Source: Mansonella perstans (taxonomy: Eukaryota > Nematoda > Chromadorea > Rhabditida > Onchocercidae). From it: a stretch of DNA of 64,000 nucleotides. The notes below the pieces were generated by a model. It saw only the letters and a list, made by a program, of their open reading frames with translations, did not search any database and was not told where the DNA came from. Shown piece by piece: positions 26,401 through 41,869 of this stretch. Location of the stretch: assembly GCA_037074765.1 (NCBI GenBank), contig JBAMDO010000015.1:1-64000 (forward strand), written 5' to 3'. Each line of letters begins with the position of its first letter. The first letter of the stretch is position 1. The position numbers and the translations under genes were made by a program.

Positions 26401-27643
26401 ATATAAGTCAACTGATCAGGAACCAATTTGAAAAGCTCAGGGAAATGATATGAATACCTGAAAAGCCAGTCTGTTAAATTTCTCACTATTTCCGGAGACA
26501 AAATTCCTCATCCCAACAATTTACTATGCAACATCAAGTTAAGGAGTCCTTCAAGAAAACTATATCTTTTATTTGACTAACCATTCCCGAATTCTCATCC
26601 CGAAGAGATTAATATCCTTATCCAGTTGATCCAACAGTGCAATTGATTGGATAACCATATTATCCACTCTATGAATATCGAATTTTACCTTCAAAACGCA
26701 AAATATAAAAATCCACAATTCAATAGAGTCAAATGGAGACATTCGTACCTTTGAATTCAAAAATAAATTAAACCGTATATGTTACTGCATATATTAATAC
26801 ATGCCTTTTTTCGTGAATAACCATGACCAAGTGAAAGTTGGGCTTTTGAAAGCGAATGATGAGGTAACTCCTTAACAAGATGTTCGAAATGCATGCGTAT
26901 GCCACGCATAAGTTCTGGCACAACTCCAGAAATCTGGCATTTTACACCGGTAATTTCTTCACTTATGGCGCTAGCCAATTTCGAATCACTAACAGCAAGC
27001 GTAACCACTTTCTTCTTCTTTCTTGGTAAATTTGTTTCCAGAAAATTAAGCAAATCGGGATGAAGTTGACCTAAAAATGATGCCACTTTTGCCTAGCAAA
27101 ACTTGCAAGCATTTTAACATTTTGTATGTAAATAGAAGTTTAAACCGGACATGAATATTAATATCTACGAGAAAGAAGCCAACAACAACAACTACTCTAA
27201 AAATCGTAGCATAAAACTCTTAAATTGATAAACGTGACTAGAGAAAGATAAGTAGTAACCTTCTGACAGGCTATAACAATTTTCCAATGCACATTCAGTA
27301 TTTTTAAAAGGTTCGAAAGCTTCTACTTTAACAACTGAACGAAAGCGTTGTACATCAGCGATAGACTCCTCTACCTAAAATATTGTTGCTATCAATAAAC
27401 ACTGGATGAACAAATGAAGAAAAAAGGATTGGGATTATAGAATTTGAAAATGCCTTAAAAATAGATTGCAAAAAAATGCCTTAAAAAAATAGAGATTGCA
27501 AAAAGATGGAATATTTGTCTCCATTTAGAAGTAAAAAAAAAAACCTGTGGAATACTCGTTCCAATATCTTCAAATTCTGCGATACGAAATAAAACATATC
27601 CAACGGCATGTTCATATAATACACACTGCGGAACATCTCCCAT
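23483..27643 (-). CDS. nop-56: NOP56, core protein of box C/D snoRNPs
   Basis: Twelve minus-strand exons (27643-27545, 27374-27260, 27070-26805, 26688-26582, 26457-26336, 25725-25514, 25304-25187, 25021-24849, 24654-24553, 24459-24325, 24089-23939, 23658-23483) give 591 residues, the family length. NOP56 pairs with NOP58 and fibrillarin in the nucleolus to direct rRNA 2'-O-methylation. The N domain starts [21 protein letters not shown]. It is followed by the coiled coil with [20 protein letters not shown], and by the RNA-binding Nop domain ([63 protein letters not shown]). The tail is made of KKKKKRK-type blocks. Intron 3 starts with GC (AAAAAG|GCATGT): the GT-only reading would break the conserved run [14 protein letters not shown]. 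The stop codon lies inside an AATAAA. Confidence 0.96.
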
Positions 27644-29525
27644 ATTTCGAATAATAGAAATTAAGCAACAGATAGTAGCTGAATTAAATGTTTCAATGAA
27701 TAGTTATATTTTAATCCTAAAATACTAAAAAAAAAAAAAATCGCTTCACCTTTCTCCTTATTTCCTTAGCCTATTTCAATTTTTGTTCTATTATCAATTA
27801 CTGGGAAAGAAAACAATGAATAAAAAGATTTGAATCCATTGATTTACTTTAGTCTCAGTGCATATTCCCTCAACTTCCTATCTAGAATTAATTTTAAAAT
27901 TTAAACATATATCCTCTCCCGCTCCTCCCGGTCCCGAGACCTAAATCGTCGCCCACGCACCGGCATCACATGGCATTGTTTTATATCCACTTCGGCTACC
28001 ACCAAATATCATTATCACTTGTCATCATTATGCAACAACATCTTCCCACCTATTAAGTATTTTCCTGTTTTCAACCGGCTTTTGGCAATTTCAAATTAAG
28101 ATGAGAAGGAGCTTCTAGTATAGGGATCTGAAGGAGCTTCTAGTATAGGAGTCTGAAGGAGCTTCTAGTATAGGAATCTGAAGGAATGCCAACCCGAGAT
28201 GTTTCATGCATCTCATATTGTATTTTACTGCAAGTTTCTGTTGAATAATTGCTATGCTAGTTACTTCATTTTCAATTGCCAATTGAGCAATAGTTTAACT
28301 TTTACGACTTAACCTTTACGACAGCATCATGGAAATATTTGCCATTCATTCCTTTCTGAATCCTCACAAAACCTTCTCACTAATTTCAATTCCAACAATA
28401 ACCGCAATCGTAACCAAATTTTGACTCAATCCAACTTAAAAAACTTAATCCCCAAATCTAATTTGTTACATTTCCATAAATTTCTCTATTCATTTGAAAA
28501 CATTTCAAAATCATTTGGCAACGTAAAATATACTAAATATATTCATTAGAGTATGGAAAGGTCATCAGATGCAAATTGTTCATCTGATGAGATATTCATT
28601 CTGAACTGATAACAGAAATCGACAATTGGTGACAGTCGATGATTTGATTATATTGTCCCTTTTGGATAGATTATTTTAATATGAACAAGTATTGCCAAAG
28701 ATACCATCGATTTAAACTTTTTCTGATATGGAATACACATTTTCTTTGATAAATTTTTGACTTCTAAGAGAAGTATGGTTAGTGACGAACTCAACTTTTC
28801 CCATAAAATTAAGTGTTTGAAATGTGGCAATAGATGAAATCTATAATTGAAATCATTTTCTGTCATCTCTTGACCCTTCAGTATCTCGGTTCTTGGATAA
28901 TAGTGAATCAAAGAGTAAAACCACATAAATGTGATACAGGCCGTAAGGCATGTATAAAATAGGAACAATAGGACTGTGACAAAGTATACGAATTTATTAA
29001 AAGTTGAAAAAAAATAGGACTGTGACAAAGTATATGAATTTATTAAAAATTGAAACTATCTAAAGACAACAATATCTAAAATTACTCAAAACAAAATTTA
29101 AGATTCAACAAACTTAATTTGATTTGTATACAGAAATGGAAATGGAGGGAAAAAGCTCATTAGAAAATCTAATGAATGATAATAAAAGTGATTAACATAA
29201 TTTACAATAAAAGAAAAATTCAGGAAAAGAATATAGAAAATGGAATGATACTGAAGATTATTGCAACGGTTGACATTCTAATTAGTTCGATATTTCTTAT
29301 ATATGTTGACAAACGAATAATTAAAACAAAGGAGTTTTTCTTAACTTAAGTAAATTTTGTGAAAAGAAAAACATTTCAATGAAAAGGTAAATGCTTTTTT
29401 AATGTTTCATTATCATTATTTTATGCTTCTCCTCAAAACTTTCGAAAAAAATCAATGTTCTCTGAAAGAGTACTAATTTAAATGAATTACAAGAATAATG
29501 TATCTAAGGATGATAAATATAAACA
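27644..29525. other. Intergenic region with small tandem repeats
   Basis: No gene recognised. Contents: three exact-period 25-bp units at 28105-28179 (core GAAGGAGCTTCTAGTATAGG), and a 45-bp tandem duplication at about 28968-29057 (core AGGACTGTGACAAAGTAT). A 126-codon open frame on the minus strand at 28648-29028 covers part of that duplication and is not recognisable. The NOP56 promoter is at the left edge. Confidence 0.45.
28105..28190. repeat. 25-bp tandem repeat, three copies plus partial
   Basis: GAAGGAGCTTC starts at 28105, 28130 and 28155, then GAAGGAATGCC at 28180. The copies differ only at the GGGATC/GGAGTC/GGAATC position, so the array is young. Confidence 0.9.
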
Positions 29526-32056
29526 TCAATCTGTATCTTCTAATAATGCTTCACGTTCCATTACATTTTTTTGTCGATTTAATCGATCATAATAGAAGTA
29601 CTGCATAACCACAATGATGTCCATTATACAACAACCTAAACTACCTGCCAACCACGGTAAATGACGCAAAATATAACGCCAATTAGTTGCTTCCAGTAAA
29701 ACCTGAAATTCGTGGAAATTCATGAATAAATATCTTTTAAGACAACAGATAAAACGCTACTCTCTTTCACTATCCAGTCCTTCTTTCTTTTAAGGAAAAT
29801 TATACCAATTTCAGGTATAATTTCCTTGTGGCACACAAACAGAAAAAGTTAGATTTAGAAGAATGATGACCTTTAACATCCATCTCAAAATGAACTTTCT
29901 CATTTAAATTCTCGGGTATTATTCTACATTAGCTGTACACGCTGAAAACTTACAGATAATCCATATGTAGCATTTGCAGCTATAATCATGTAGAACATAA
30001 TCAGCGATAAACCTGAAAAAAAAGTAACGCCAATTTTTAGATGATGAACTTTTTTGAATTTTTTGTTAAGCAGCGTTGTGTATATATATATATGTAACTT
30101 TTCGTCTGCTCTCAAATATACAATAGAACAAACTGAAATGTGAAATAATGATTAGCATCATAAAACAAGATCAGTATGGATTGAAAAATTATATTCAATG
30201 AATCTTCCTTGAATACAAGGGTTCTTTTTTTTTGCAAAAATATCTATCTTTGGCTCGCAAAAAAAAAATTTGCAAATGACGAAAATAAATTAATGATGTT
30301 ATCATGATATAATACCTTCACAAGACTGACGGTAATAGTTTTTTAGTAACTGCGGAATTCGACCGGCAAAGTAACATGTCGCGGCCACAGAACCAATTAC
30401 ATAACCAAGCTAGAAAACAAAGCAATTTCTTTACATGCAACTGAATAAGCATTCTTTTTCGTTAATAGGCAAACGCATAAACTTTCGATTTTTAATTAGT
30501 AAGCAAACGAATAAACTTTTAATTTCTAATTTCAGATTTTTTAAAACATGAAAGATATAAAACAGGAAATTATGCCAACCAAATCGTAGTAGTTGAAAAA
30601 AAATGGTGGTCCAGTTAATGACTCAGCTGAAAGTAACTTTCTTCTTCCGAACTGCATTTCGTTAATTTGATAATCAACTTGATCCGATCCAAGTCCACTT
30701 GAAAGTAATGTTCCACTCATGAATAATCCAATAAAAATTCCAGGTACTATTGCTATTGGACTTGTTATTGGATTACTTCGTGCAAAAGCTGAAAAAGTTC
30801 ATATGAAATAAACTAACATCAAGAAAATAAAACAAAAAGTGAAATAAGACTCAAAACCTTCAACTAATTGCATTGACAATGACGGTTTGTCCTATTAAAT
30901 TTTTTTTCTACTGTTGAGAAAAGACATTAAAAAACAAATAAGAATTCAAAGGTTGAAAATTTGGTTTGAAAAGATACCTCTCAGTCGATGTGGATAGATA
31001 CGACTGTAATAAAAATACTGACTAAGAAAAACCATATCCTGAAAATGTGCATGAAACTAGAATTGATTTGGGAGATGAATTCTAATGAACATCTTATAAT
31101 TTTTGGAGTAGCATACTTGTGCAATGTAGTAAACACCAATAATTTTTTGAAAAGGTTGTTGATTTGTAAGTACTGCTCCAGTCGTATTGCATGCATCACC
31201 AACAATCCTTATAATTAAAAATTGAAATTACATAAAACAAATAGTTGTCTAGAAGATGTTAACTTGAGTTCTTTACTTATTTCTATTCAGTAACAATTTC
31301 TGCAGTAAACAGATGATAATAATAAAAGCACTGCATCCAAAGAACAATGCAAATCAGTGTAAATGCTTCGTAACAAACAACCATTCATTCTCATCACTAA
31401 AAAAGTTTTAATGACCTCTTGCAGTCGAAAAGGTCAAAATCAAAATCAATCAAAATGCTAAATCTTCTCCCTCGACAAATAACATATCCTGATTTATCAG
31501 AACTTACCAAAAAAGTATAAAGTAAATGGAAAGACCGTCACATCGTTTAGTACGATAATTATGTAAAAGCTGTGGAATTACTGGTAGAAGCCACAGAAAC
31601 AATGATATGAACCCAATGATAAAACCAATTAATTTCAAGTTCGTATCGACACAATCGCCGAAAAGCTGAAATCAGCGCTAAATTCTATGTGGATACGAGC
31701 AAATCTACAATCTTTTTTGTTATTTTTTTTTATTAAGATTAAGTAAATATGTATAATATAGAATCTATGCTTCAATTTCTAGAATAAACAAACCATTTTA
31801 TAAATTTCATTGAAGAAACACCTAATGTTGTTTTCACTACATAATTATTTTCAAGTACTGATCAAAATTGATCTAACCATAAGTTATTAAATAAAATTTA
31901 AATACAAAAAAAAAAAAACATTACATTCAGAATCCATCCGATTCCATTCGTACAGTTCCGAAACCTATGAAATTCATCATCACTAAATACCATTGAATCC
32001 CAGACATGTAAATGAATATCGCGTTTCGGTATCGTACGAAACAACAATGATGCCAT
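29526..32056 (-). CDS. laat-1: Lysosomal cationic amino-acid exporter (PQ-loop, SLC66A1/PQLC2 type)
   Basis: Eight minus-strand exons (32056-31925, 31665-31508, 31207-31117, 31038-30978, 30788-30580, 30409-30316, 30012-29954, 29702-29526) join in frame for 326 residues. Family members are seven-span lysosomal membrane proteins exporting lysine and arginine. The two diagnostic PQ motifs are present: [21 protein letters not shown] in the first repeat and [20 protein letters not shown] in the second. Other matches are [37 protein letters not shown] and the last span [22 protein letters not shown]. The tail [10 protein letters not shown] carries an acidic di-leucine-like EREALL, the lysosome-sorting type of signal. 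The lumenal start [11 protein letters not shown] has a candidate N-glycosylation site. The ATG at 32056 is the first in frame; a second in-frame ATG lies 21 codons later. Introns are GT-AG. Confidence 0.93.
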
Positions 32057-32680
32057 CGTGTCACATCTTAAGATTTTTGAAGATATGAAAGATTAGAAGA
32101 ATTAATTAATAATCGCTGATAGTGATAATAACGTTTGTCCGATACAAACCCTAAAAATAGTTTGTAAATTATGATTAATAATTAAGCACGATAGCAGCAC
32201 TGAGGAATGTTGAAGAATGTTGAGGAATATTGAGAAAAACTGAGGAAAACTGAGAAAAACTGAGGAATATTGAGGAATATTGAGGAAAACTGTAAAGAAA
32301 ACTGCGGAATACTGAGAAATATTGAGGAATGTTGAGGAATACTGAAGAATATTGAGGAAAATTGAGAAATATTGAGGAAAATTGAGGAGCAATATTTAGG
32401 AGGAATGTTGAGGAACCTCGCTAGCTTCATTTTGATGGAAGAGAAACTTTTCATAGCGAGTTATTGCTTGAATTGAATCATAGTATTCCAGAGTATACGA
32501 ATGGACGGAATGAGTAGGAAGGGAAAGATGGTTTAGTTTTATAAGATGCTAGAATGATTTTTGCTAAGAAAAGTGGCCAGGAATTTGGCCGGAATGCAAA
32601 GTGAAATTGAGGCCAAATTTTCCTCTTTGTAAATTTTCATAATTTAAATAATGCAATTAATGATTATTTGTTTAGAAAAG
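32057..32680. promoter_or_regulatory. Divergent promoter region shared by laat-1 and cct-1
   Basis: The start codons of the two head-to-head genes are 624 bases apart, so both promoters must lie here unless upstream non-coding exons exist. The left half is filled by a short-unit repeat. TTTAG ending at 32675, five bases before the cct-1 ATG, is a likely SL trans-splice acceptor. Confidence 0.6.
32195..32415. repeat. Short-period repeat (TGAGGAA-type) in the divergent promoter
   Basis: About 20 imperfect copies of a 10-11 base unit TGAGGAATAT / TGAGGAAAAC, with some TGAGAAA and TGAAGAA variants. It is purine-rich on the plus strand. On the minus strand two frames stay open through it, giving repetitive FLNIPQYSS-like peptides that are not real proteins. 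Confidence 0.9.
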
Positions 32681-35600
32681 ATGGCTTCTGCTGGTGAAAG
32701 ACTCCTTGCAGTTATGGGCAAACGTACGTCAGGTCAATCAATTAGAACACAGAATGGTATCATTTTGTTTTCGTAGCACAATTCTTTAATTTCTTTATTC
32801 TTTATATCAATTTGTATTTTTACATTTTTGATATAAACTGTAGTGTGCATAATTACGTGTTAGAAAAAAAAATACGTGTAGAAATTCATCTTTTAAAGAA
32901 AGCAAATTTTACACAAAATATTTTACAGAAATTTTATTCATTCAAATCTTACTCTCTTTTAGTTATGGCAGCATCAGCAATAGCGAATATTGTCAAGTCT
33001 TCACTTGGACCAGTTGGACTGGACAAGATGCTTGTGGATGATGTCGGGGTAAGTGATATAAATACGTTATTTAAATAAATAAATTATATATATATATATA
33101 TAAAAAGCGGTACAAATGCCCGTAAAACGTTGAATCGAATACTGTGAGCGTATTAAAAATTTTTTCTTCATTACAATGTACATTCGTTTCGTGATATTAA
33201 TGTTGATATCAGTATAGCATTGTACATACTTACAGAATTTTCGACAGTATTTAAGCTTTTAAGAAGATAAATCTTGAAGATGAGATGAAGAGAGTCACAT
33301 TTTTGAAAATATTGCATACAATCAAGCTTACGATGGGATTTCAGGATGCATTGGTAACAAACGATGGTGCGACAATTCTTAAACAGATCGAAGTTGAACA
33401 TCCGGCTGCGAAGGTTCTTGTCGAATTGGCTCAATTACAAGATGAAGAGGTATTCGATCGTACATTATTTACTTTTTTTTTTTTTAAATTGGTTACGGAA
33501 TATTTGGATTTCTAAGCATTTCATCGTTCTTTGCTTACTATAAATGTTTTCAGACAAAATGACTGACAATTTTAAATAAATTTTTTTCAAGGTTGGCGAT
33601 GGGACAACATCGGTAGTTATTGTGGCGGCTGAGTTGCTTAAGTCTGCTGATGAATTAGTCAAGCAGCAAGTTCATCCTACAACTGTTATCAATGGTTATC
33701 GGTTAGCTTGTAAAGAATCAGTGCGTTATATGCAGGTAGAGGTTCTATTGATATTTTAAGCTTGATGAAAATATCAATAGATTTTATCCGCTTATTTTAT
33801 GGTTCTATTCATAAGTGTGTCTATACATGGATGAAGATCATTACTTATATTGGGAAAAATCAGACTACTATTTTATGTTTACGTCAGCTACATTTCGTCA
33901 CTATTGTTATTCTCTGAGTTAGCAATAAAAAAGTTGCAGTCGAGCATTAGCTATAATCAGGAGGAATACGATATCAGTAGAAAACTTTAATCTATGAATA
34001 TTTGATGAGTGAGGAAGGACGTACAGTGATGATGGATTAGTTAGTAGTAATATGCGTTTAATTTTTATCTGCAGGACAATTTGTCATTTGGATCTCAAGA
34101 GTTAGGTCGACATTCGATTACTGAAGCTGCGAAGACAGCAATGTCATCAAAAGTCATTGGGCCGTATGTTTTCTTTTTCTGTAGAAATATGGGGTAGAAC
34201 TGCTGATTTTCATTTTTTTTTTCAATACTAGCTGCGCATCTTCATTCTTTGTGCAGGTCGTGAATCTTTTTTTAATACCGCTTACACATGCTTTTGACAA
34301 ATTTTAGGATTTAGAATGAGATCGCCAAATTACTTTATATTTGCTTTCCTCTTTCTGTTCCCCTATTTCTTCTCGCTTATCGTCTAAATGATATTGTAGT
34401 TCATTTTTTAAAACACTTTTTTAGAGTCAGTTTTTAATAATTTTGACCCAATCCTTTGGCTCTTCTGTATAATGCTTTATTCTTTACAGAGATGCTGATT
34501 TTTTTGCTGATATGGTTGTTGAGGCAGCAGAATTAGTTAAGGTAACTGACGTCCAGGGTAAGATTACATATCCAGTCAAGGCTGTCAACGTGTTGAAAGC
34601 GCATGGAAAATCAGTACGTGAAAGCTTTCTGATTAAGGGATATGCACTGAATTGCACTGTAGCTAGTCAAGGTAATTTTTATGTTGAAATTTCACAACTG
34701 TATTTTAGTCGTTTTCTTCATTGATCGTCGATCTTTGTACATACGAAAAAATTCAACAGTAAAAAACAGTGAAGTAGAGGAATAAATACTAAATTTATTT
34801 TCTTGGTTCTCAATTGCTTTATGCTTCCTTTGTGACATGCTTTTTACTCAGAATTTCTTCGCTCTGATGAGTTTATTTGATTATGTGATTATGATTTTCA
34901 CGAATAATTTGCCTTCAGCAAATTTTGTTGCTTTCAGCTATGCCACGGATTATTCGTAATGCGAAGATTGCATGTTTGGACTTCTCACTTCAGAAGGTTA
35001 AAATGCATCTTGGGATATCGGTGGTAGTTGAAGATCCAGCAAAGCTTGAAGCATTTCGTCGTGAGTAAGTTGTTATTTTATTCTTATGTTATTTTTCTAT
35101 AGATTTAAACTTTGCTTACATTCTCGAGAGTCATTTTTACATTCTATATAAAGTTTGTGCAAATCATAGATTTCAGACGAAGATATATGCAATGCCTGTT
35201 TTCCAATCTATAGAATTGGTAATATTTTCCTGATGTTTTAGAGAAATTTTCATTGTAGGGAATACGAAATAACGAAACGAAGAATTGAAAAAATTTTAAA
35301 AGCTGGAGCCAATGTGGTACTAACGACAGGTGGAATTGACGACCTTTGTTTAAAGCAGTTTGTAGAGGCAGGTGCAATGGCAATTCGACGATGCAAAAAA
35401 ATTGACTTGAAACGAATCTCCAAAGCAACGGGAGGTAGCTTTGAATTTCCTTCTGATTTATATAGCAGTCACTGTTGAAGTATGCTTCACTTCAAGTTTA
35501 AAAAGAAGTTTAAAAAAATATCGAAAATTTTTATTAAAGCAAAAAGAGCCACTAATTCCATGATTGCGAACTCATTATTATGGAATTGAAATCTTTCAAG

Positions 35601-36981
35601 AAGCATTTTCTTCTAGTTCAGGAAAAAATCATGTTTCAGCCACTTTAATGTCGTCTTTGGCAACCTTGGAAGGTGTAGAAGCATTCGAAGCCTCTCAGCT
35701 CGGTACAGCTGATGAAGTAGTTCAGGAAAGAATTTCGGACGATGAGCTTATTCTTATCAAAGGACCGAAAGCGAGAACTTCTTCATCGATTATACTTCGG
35801 TGAAATATATTCATTGTAGCATCTTAATCGTTGATCTAATCTAATTTCATGTTGATCTGTACAATTCTTTATCTTGATATGGTTGAAGCTATTTAGATTT
35901 ATTCTGATCGGTTTTTTGCTCAGTAGTTCTATCACATTTTCGTCATAGCATTTTAATTTAGAAAATATCTTTGTAGTTTGATTAGTAAGAAAGGATGGAG
36001 ATGGATAGGCATTTTCCATAAGTACGATCATTTCAATGCTTCCATTACTTATTTCATAGTGCATTTGACATTTAGCGGGCCAAATGATGTGATGCTTGAC
36101 GAAATGGAACGATCACTTCATGATGCTCTTTGTGTTGTTCAGCGAGTACTTGAAAGCAAAAAATTGGTTGTTGGTGGTGGCGCTGTGGAAGCTTCACTCA
36201 ATGTTTATCTCGAAGCATTTGCTACCACTTTAGTGAGTTCCAGCTTCTTTTAATTAGAGTAATTTTAGCAGCGTGTCATAATTTAACTTCGGGATTGATG
36301 CCTTCATTTCTGGATGTATACTGTAAACATACATTATTAAATCTAGAGAACTGATTTTTAAATATTTTATATAACTAAGATGTTTGGAAAGTTATTTTTG
36401 TTTAAAAAAATTATTTTTTTTGTAGTCAAGCCGTGAGCAGCTTGCTGTAGCTGAATTCGCTAATTCGTTACTTGTTATTCCGAAAGTGCTCGCTTCGAAT
36501 GCTGCTAAGGATTCAACGGAATTGGTCGCTAAGTTGCGAGCATTTCACAACAAAGCACAACAAGTGAAGGAACTTGCTCATCTGAAATGGTTTTGTTTTG
36601 TTTTTTTTTTTTTTTGAAAAAAGAACTAATTGGTTTTCATCATCCGATAAATTTAGCTTAAACTAAGCCAAAGTTAGTAAGGATCTGATATATAGTTTCT
36701 GAAGGATATGATGCGAAGTAGAATAGGGAGAAAGAAATGTGAAAGTCAGGGAAGTTTATTTCATTCTTCATTCATTTTATTATTATTATAGGGCTGGTTT
36801 GGATTTAGAAAATGGTGAAATTCGTGATAATAAGGAAGCTGGCGTTCTTGAACCGTTGATGAGTAAAGTTAAAAGCCTGAAATTTGCAACTGAAGCTGCC
36901 ATAACGATTCTTCGTATTGATGATTTGATTAAGCTCGAGAAACCAGTACAGCGAAGAAGTGATGATGATGATGATATGTAA
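32681..36981 (+). CDS. cct-1: T-complex chaperonin subunit alpha (CCT1/TCP1)
   Basis: Twelve exons (32681-32756, 32963-33048, 33345-33449, 33592-33735, 34075-34163, 34490-34671, 34938-35064, 35259-35434, 35640-35799, 36076-36232, 36426-36589, 36792-36981) join in frame to 551 residues, the normal size. CCT1 is one of eight subunits of the cytosolic ring chaperonin that folds actin and tubulin. Hallmarks are [18 protein letters not shown], the nucleotide loop TNDGATILK, the catalytic-Asp motif [50 protein letters not shown] and [19 protein letters not shown]. The alpha-type features [20 protein letters not shown] and [19 protein letters not shown] separate it from the other CCT subunits. The tail is RSDDDDDM. 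All introns are GT-AG. The acceptor TTTAG just before the ATG suggests SL trans-splicing. Confidence 0.97.
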
Positions 36982-37822
36982 GATGACAGTGATATATTTC
37001 TTGGACAATTTATCAGTTCTTTTAACAATGCTTTTTGTTTTGATGGCTTAAGAGATAATTGAATGTTACAATTAGTAAAATTCTCATCGTTCACTTTAAA
37101 ATCTTCGTTACAAACTTCAACTTTTCATGTGCAAACACTCTTCTATCGTGTTGTCTTTTTGTTACTGTTATTTCATTATGATGCATTAAAAAAAATTACC
37201 GACAAGAAATCTGTCACTAGAAAGATGGTCTGGCAGACTGAAGATTGAAGTCACCGTACTGCCGAAAGAACACTCCTTCACTTGGCCTAATTTGATACGC
37301 TATGGCACGCCCTCTTCGATGATTACTATGACCCTAAATATTGGCACCAGCATTTTCCACCGCACATTAAAATAGACCGGAGACTTCCCTAACCATCTGA
37401 AGATGTTTCCCTATAATGCTAATACAACCTACTCCTTTACACCTCTTCAACACTTCTACCCATTTAATTCGATTGATCAAAACCCATCTGAGTACACAGT
37501 CCTCCCACACAGGACCTCATTCCTCACAACATCGATAACTTTAGCATCATTTAGACTGGTTACTGCTGCCAACCACAGCCTACATTGTCCATAATAGGTA
37601 TTATAAGTAACACTTTACTTACATATTATTTTAGTCTTTGATAGATCAATAAATTGAACAATAACAAGCGCAGCAATAGTTAACCTTAACAAACAGGTCC
37701 GACTACGTCTCAATTAAGAGGTTGCAAATAAATCAATAATTTGAATTTTATTACATAAACATGTATACGAGAGGTAAAAAAATCATGCAACGCAGATGAG
37801 ATCGTTATTTGCGACGAATTAC
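36982..37822. other. Convergent intergenic region between cct-1 and hsp70
   Basis: Both genes end toward this stretch. No exon is supported; the open frames around 37063-37594 lack recognisable similarity. A minus-strand AATAAA lies at 37747-37752, about 70 bases past the hsp70 stop, and is its likely poly(A) signal. Confidence 0.45.
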
Positions 37823-40971
<3,149 letters not shown>

Positions 40972-41524
40972 GTTTGTTTCGTGAAGAGAACTGTTGCAAT
41001 AATTAATAACGAATACGCCTAGAATACAGCAAATGAATAAATGAAGTGATACTACACTTCCACGTACAACCTAAAGTGATACTACACTTCCATGTACAAC
41101 AACCTAAAGTGATGCTACACTTCCACGTACGACAACCTGGAGTGATGCTACACTTCCACGTACAACAACCTAAAGTGATGCTACACCTCCAGTACGACAA
41201 CCTGAATTGATGCTACACTTCCACGTCCTGTACGACAACCGAAGCCTCACGTCCACTACGCGCCAAGAGACTCAACCGAACCCTCACACAACCGATTCAC
41301 TAATAACCACTCGCTATCGTTCATTCCTTTTATATGTGGAACATATCGAATGTTCTAGAAGACTATGGAATGTTCTGTGGGTAGACTGCGAGTGTCTTTT
41401 AGTAATAGAGTGTACGAGTGTTGCTAACAGTATGTTGAGAATGACGAGTGACTGCAGCCAAACTGAGAGAGTAACTACACCGAGAGTGAGGCAGATACTA
41501 AGAGTATGTCAGAATATTCTAGAA
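40972..41524 (-). promoter_or_regulatory. hsp70 promoter with heat-shock elements and TATA box
   Basis: Two three-part heat-shock elements are visible: GAATGTTCTAGAA at 41348-41360 and GAATATTCTAGAA at 41512-41524. A two-part one, GAATGTTC, sits at 41368-41375. A minus-strand TATAAAAGG lies near 41326-41334. These fit a transcript starting near 41300 and running leftward into hsp70. The 300-odd bases between that point and the ATG hold the 33-bp repeat array, which would therefore be transcribed, in the 5' UTR or in a leader removed by trans-splicing. Confidence 0.8.
41043..41241. repeat. About 33-bp tandem repeat in the hsp70 leader
   Basis: Six imperfect units containing GTGATGCTACACTTCCACGTAC followed by RACAACCT. 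They differ by single bases and by small indels in the last unit. The array lies between the TATA box and the hsp70 start codon. Confidence 0.88.
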
Positions 41525-41630
41525 GCTCTTTTAGGATAGCAACAGGTAGGGAGGGCGGGGGCAAAATGAAGAAATAATGGAGGGTTAGCTGTCGATTGAT
41601 GATGTGTTCTTGCTTATTTCCTGCTGCTTT

Positions 41631-41812
41631 TTGTTCTCGTATCTTCTAGAGGGATGTCATCAAGACATCCTGTTACTTATTGTTCTCGTATCTCCTAGAG
41701 GGATATTATCAAGATCTCCTACTACTTATTGTTCTCGTATCTCCTAGAGGGATGTTATCAAAACCTTCTGCTACTTATTGTTCTCTTATCTCCCAGAGGG
41801 ATGTTACCAAGC
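41631..41812. repeat. 49-bp tandem repeat, four copies
   Basis: TTGTTCTCGTATCT (TTGTTCTCTTATCT in the last) begins at 41631, 41680, 41729 and 41778, an exact 49-base period. Each unit continues with CTAGAGGGATRTTATCAA or a close variant. It lies upstream of the heat-shock elements of hsp70 and just left of the first LTR-like copy. Confidence 0.92.
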
Positions 41813-41869
41813 AGTTAATGTTGGAAACTGTACGGATGGAGATTCCTGCATGCTGACTGCAGCTACGCA

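Noticed and set aside
28105..28190. Heat-shock elements in the GAAGGAGCTTC repeats
   Set aside because: Spacing between GAA and TTC is wrong (five bases) and there is no heat-shock gene nearby.
32102..32454. Minus-strand frames rich in FLNIPQYSS
   Set aside because: Direct translation of the 10-11 base promoter repeat.
36786..37094. Antisense 102-codon frame over the last cct-1 exon
   Set aside because: Shadow of a well-supported CCT-1 exon.
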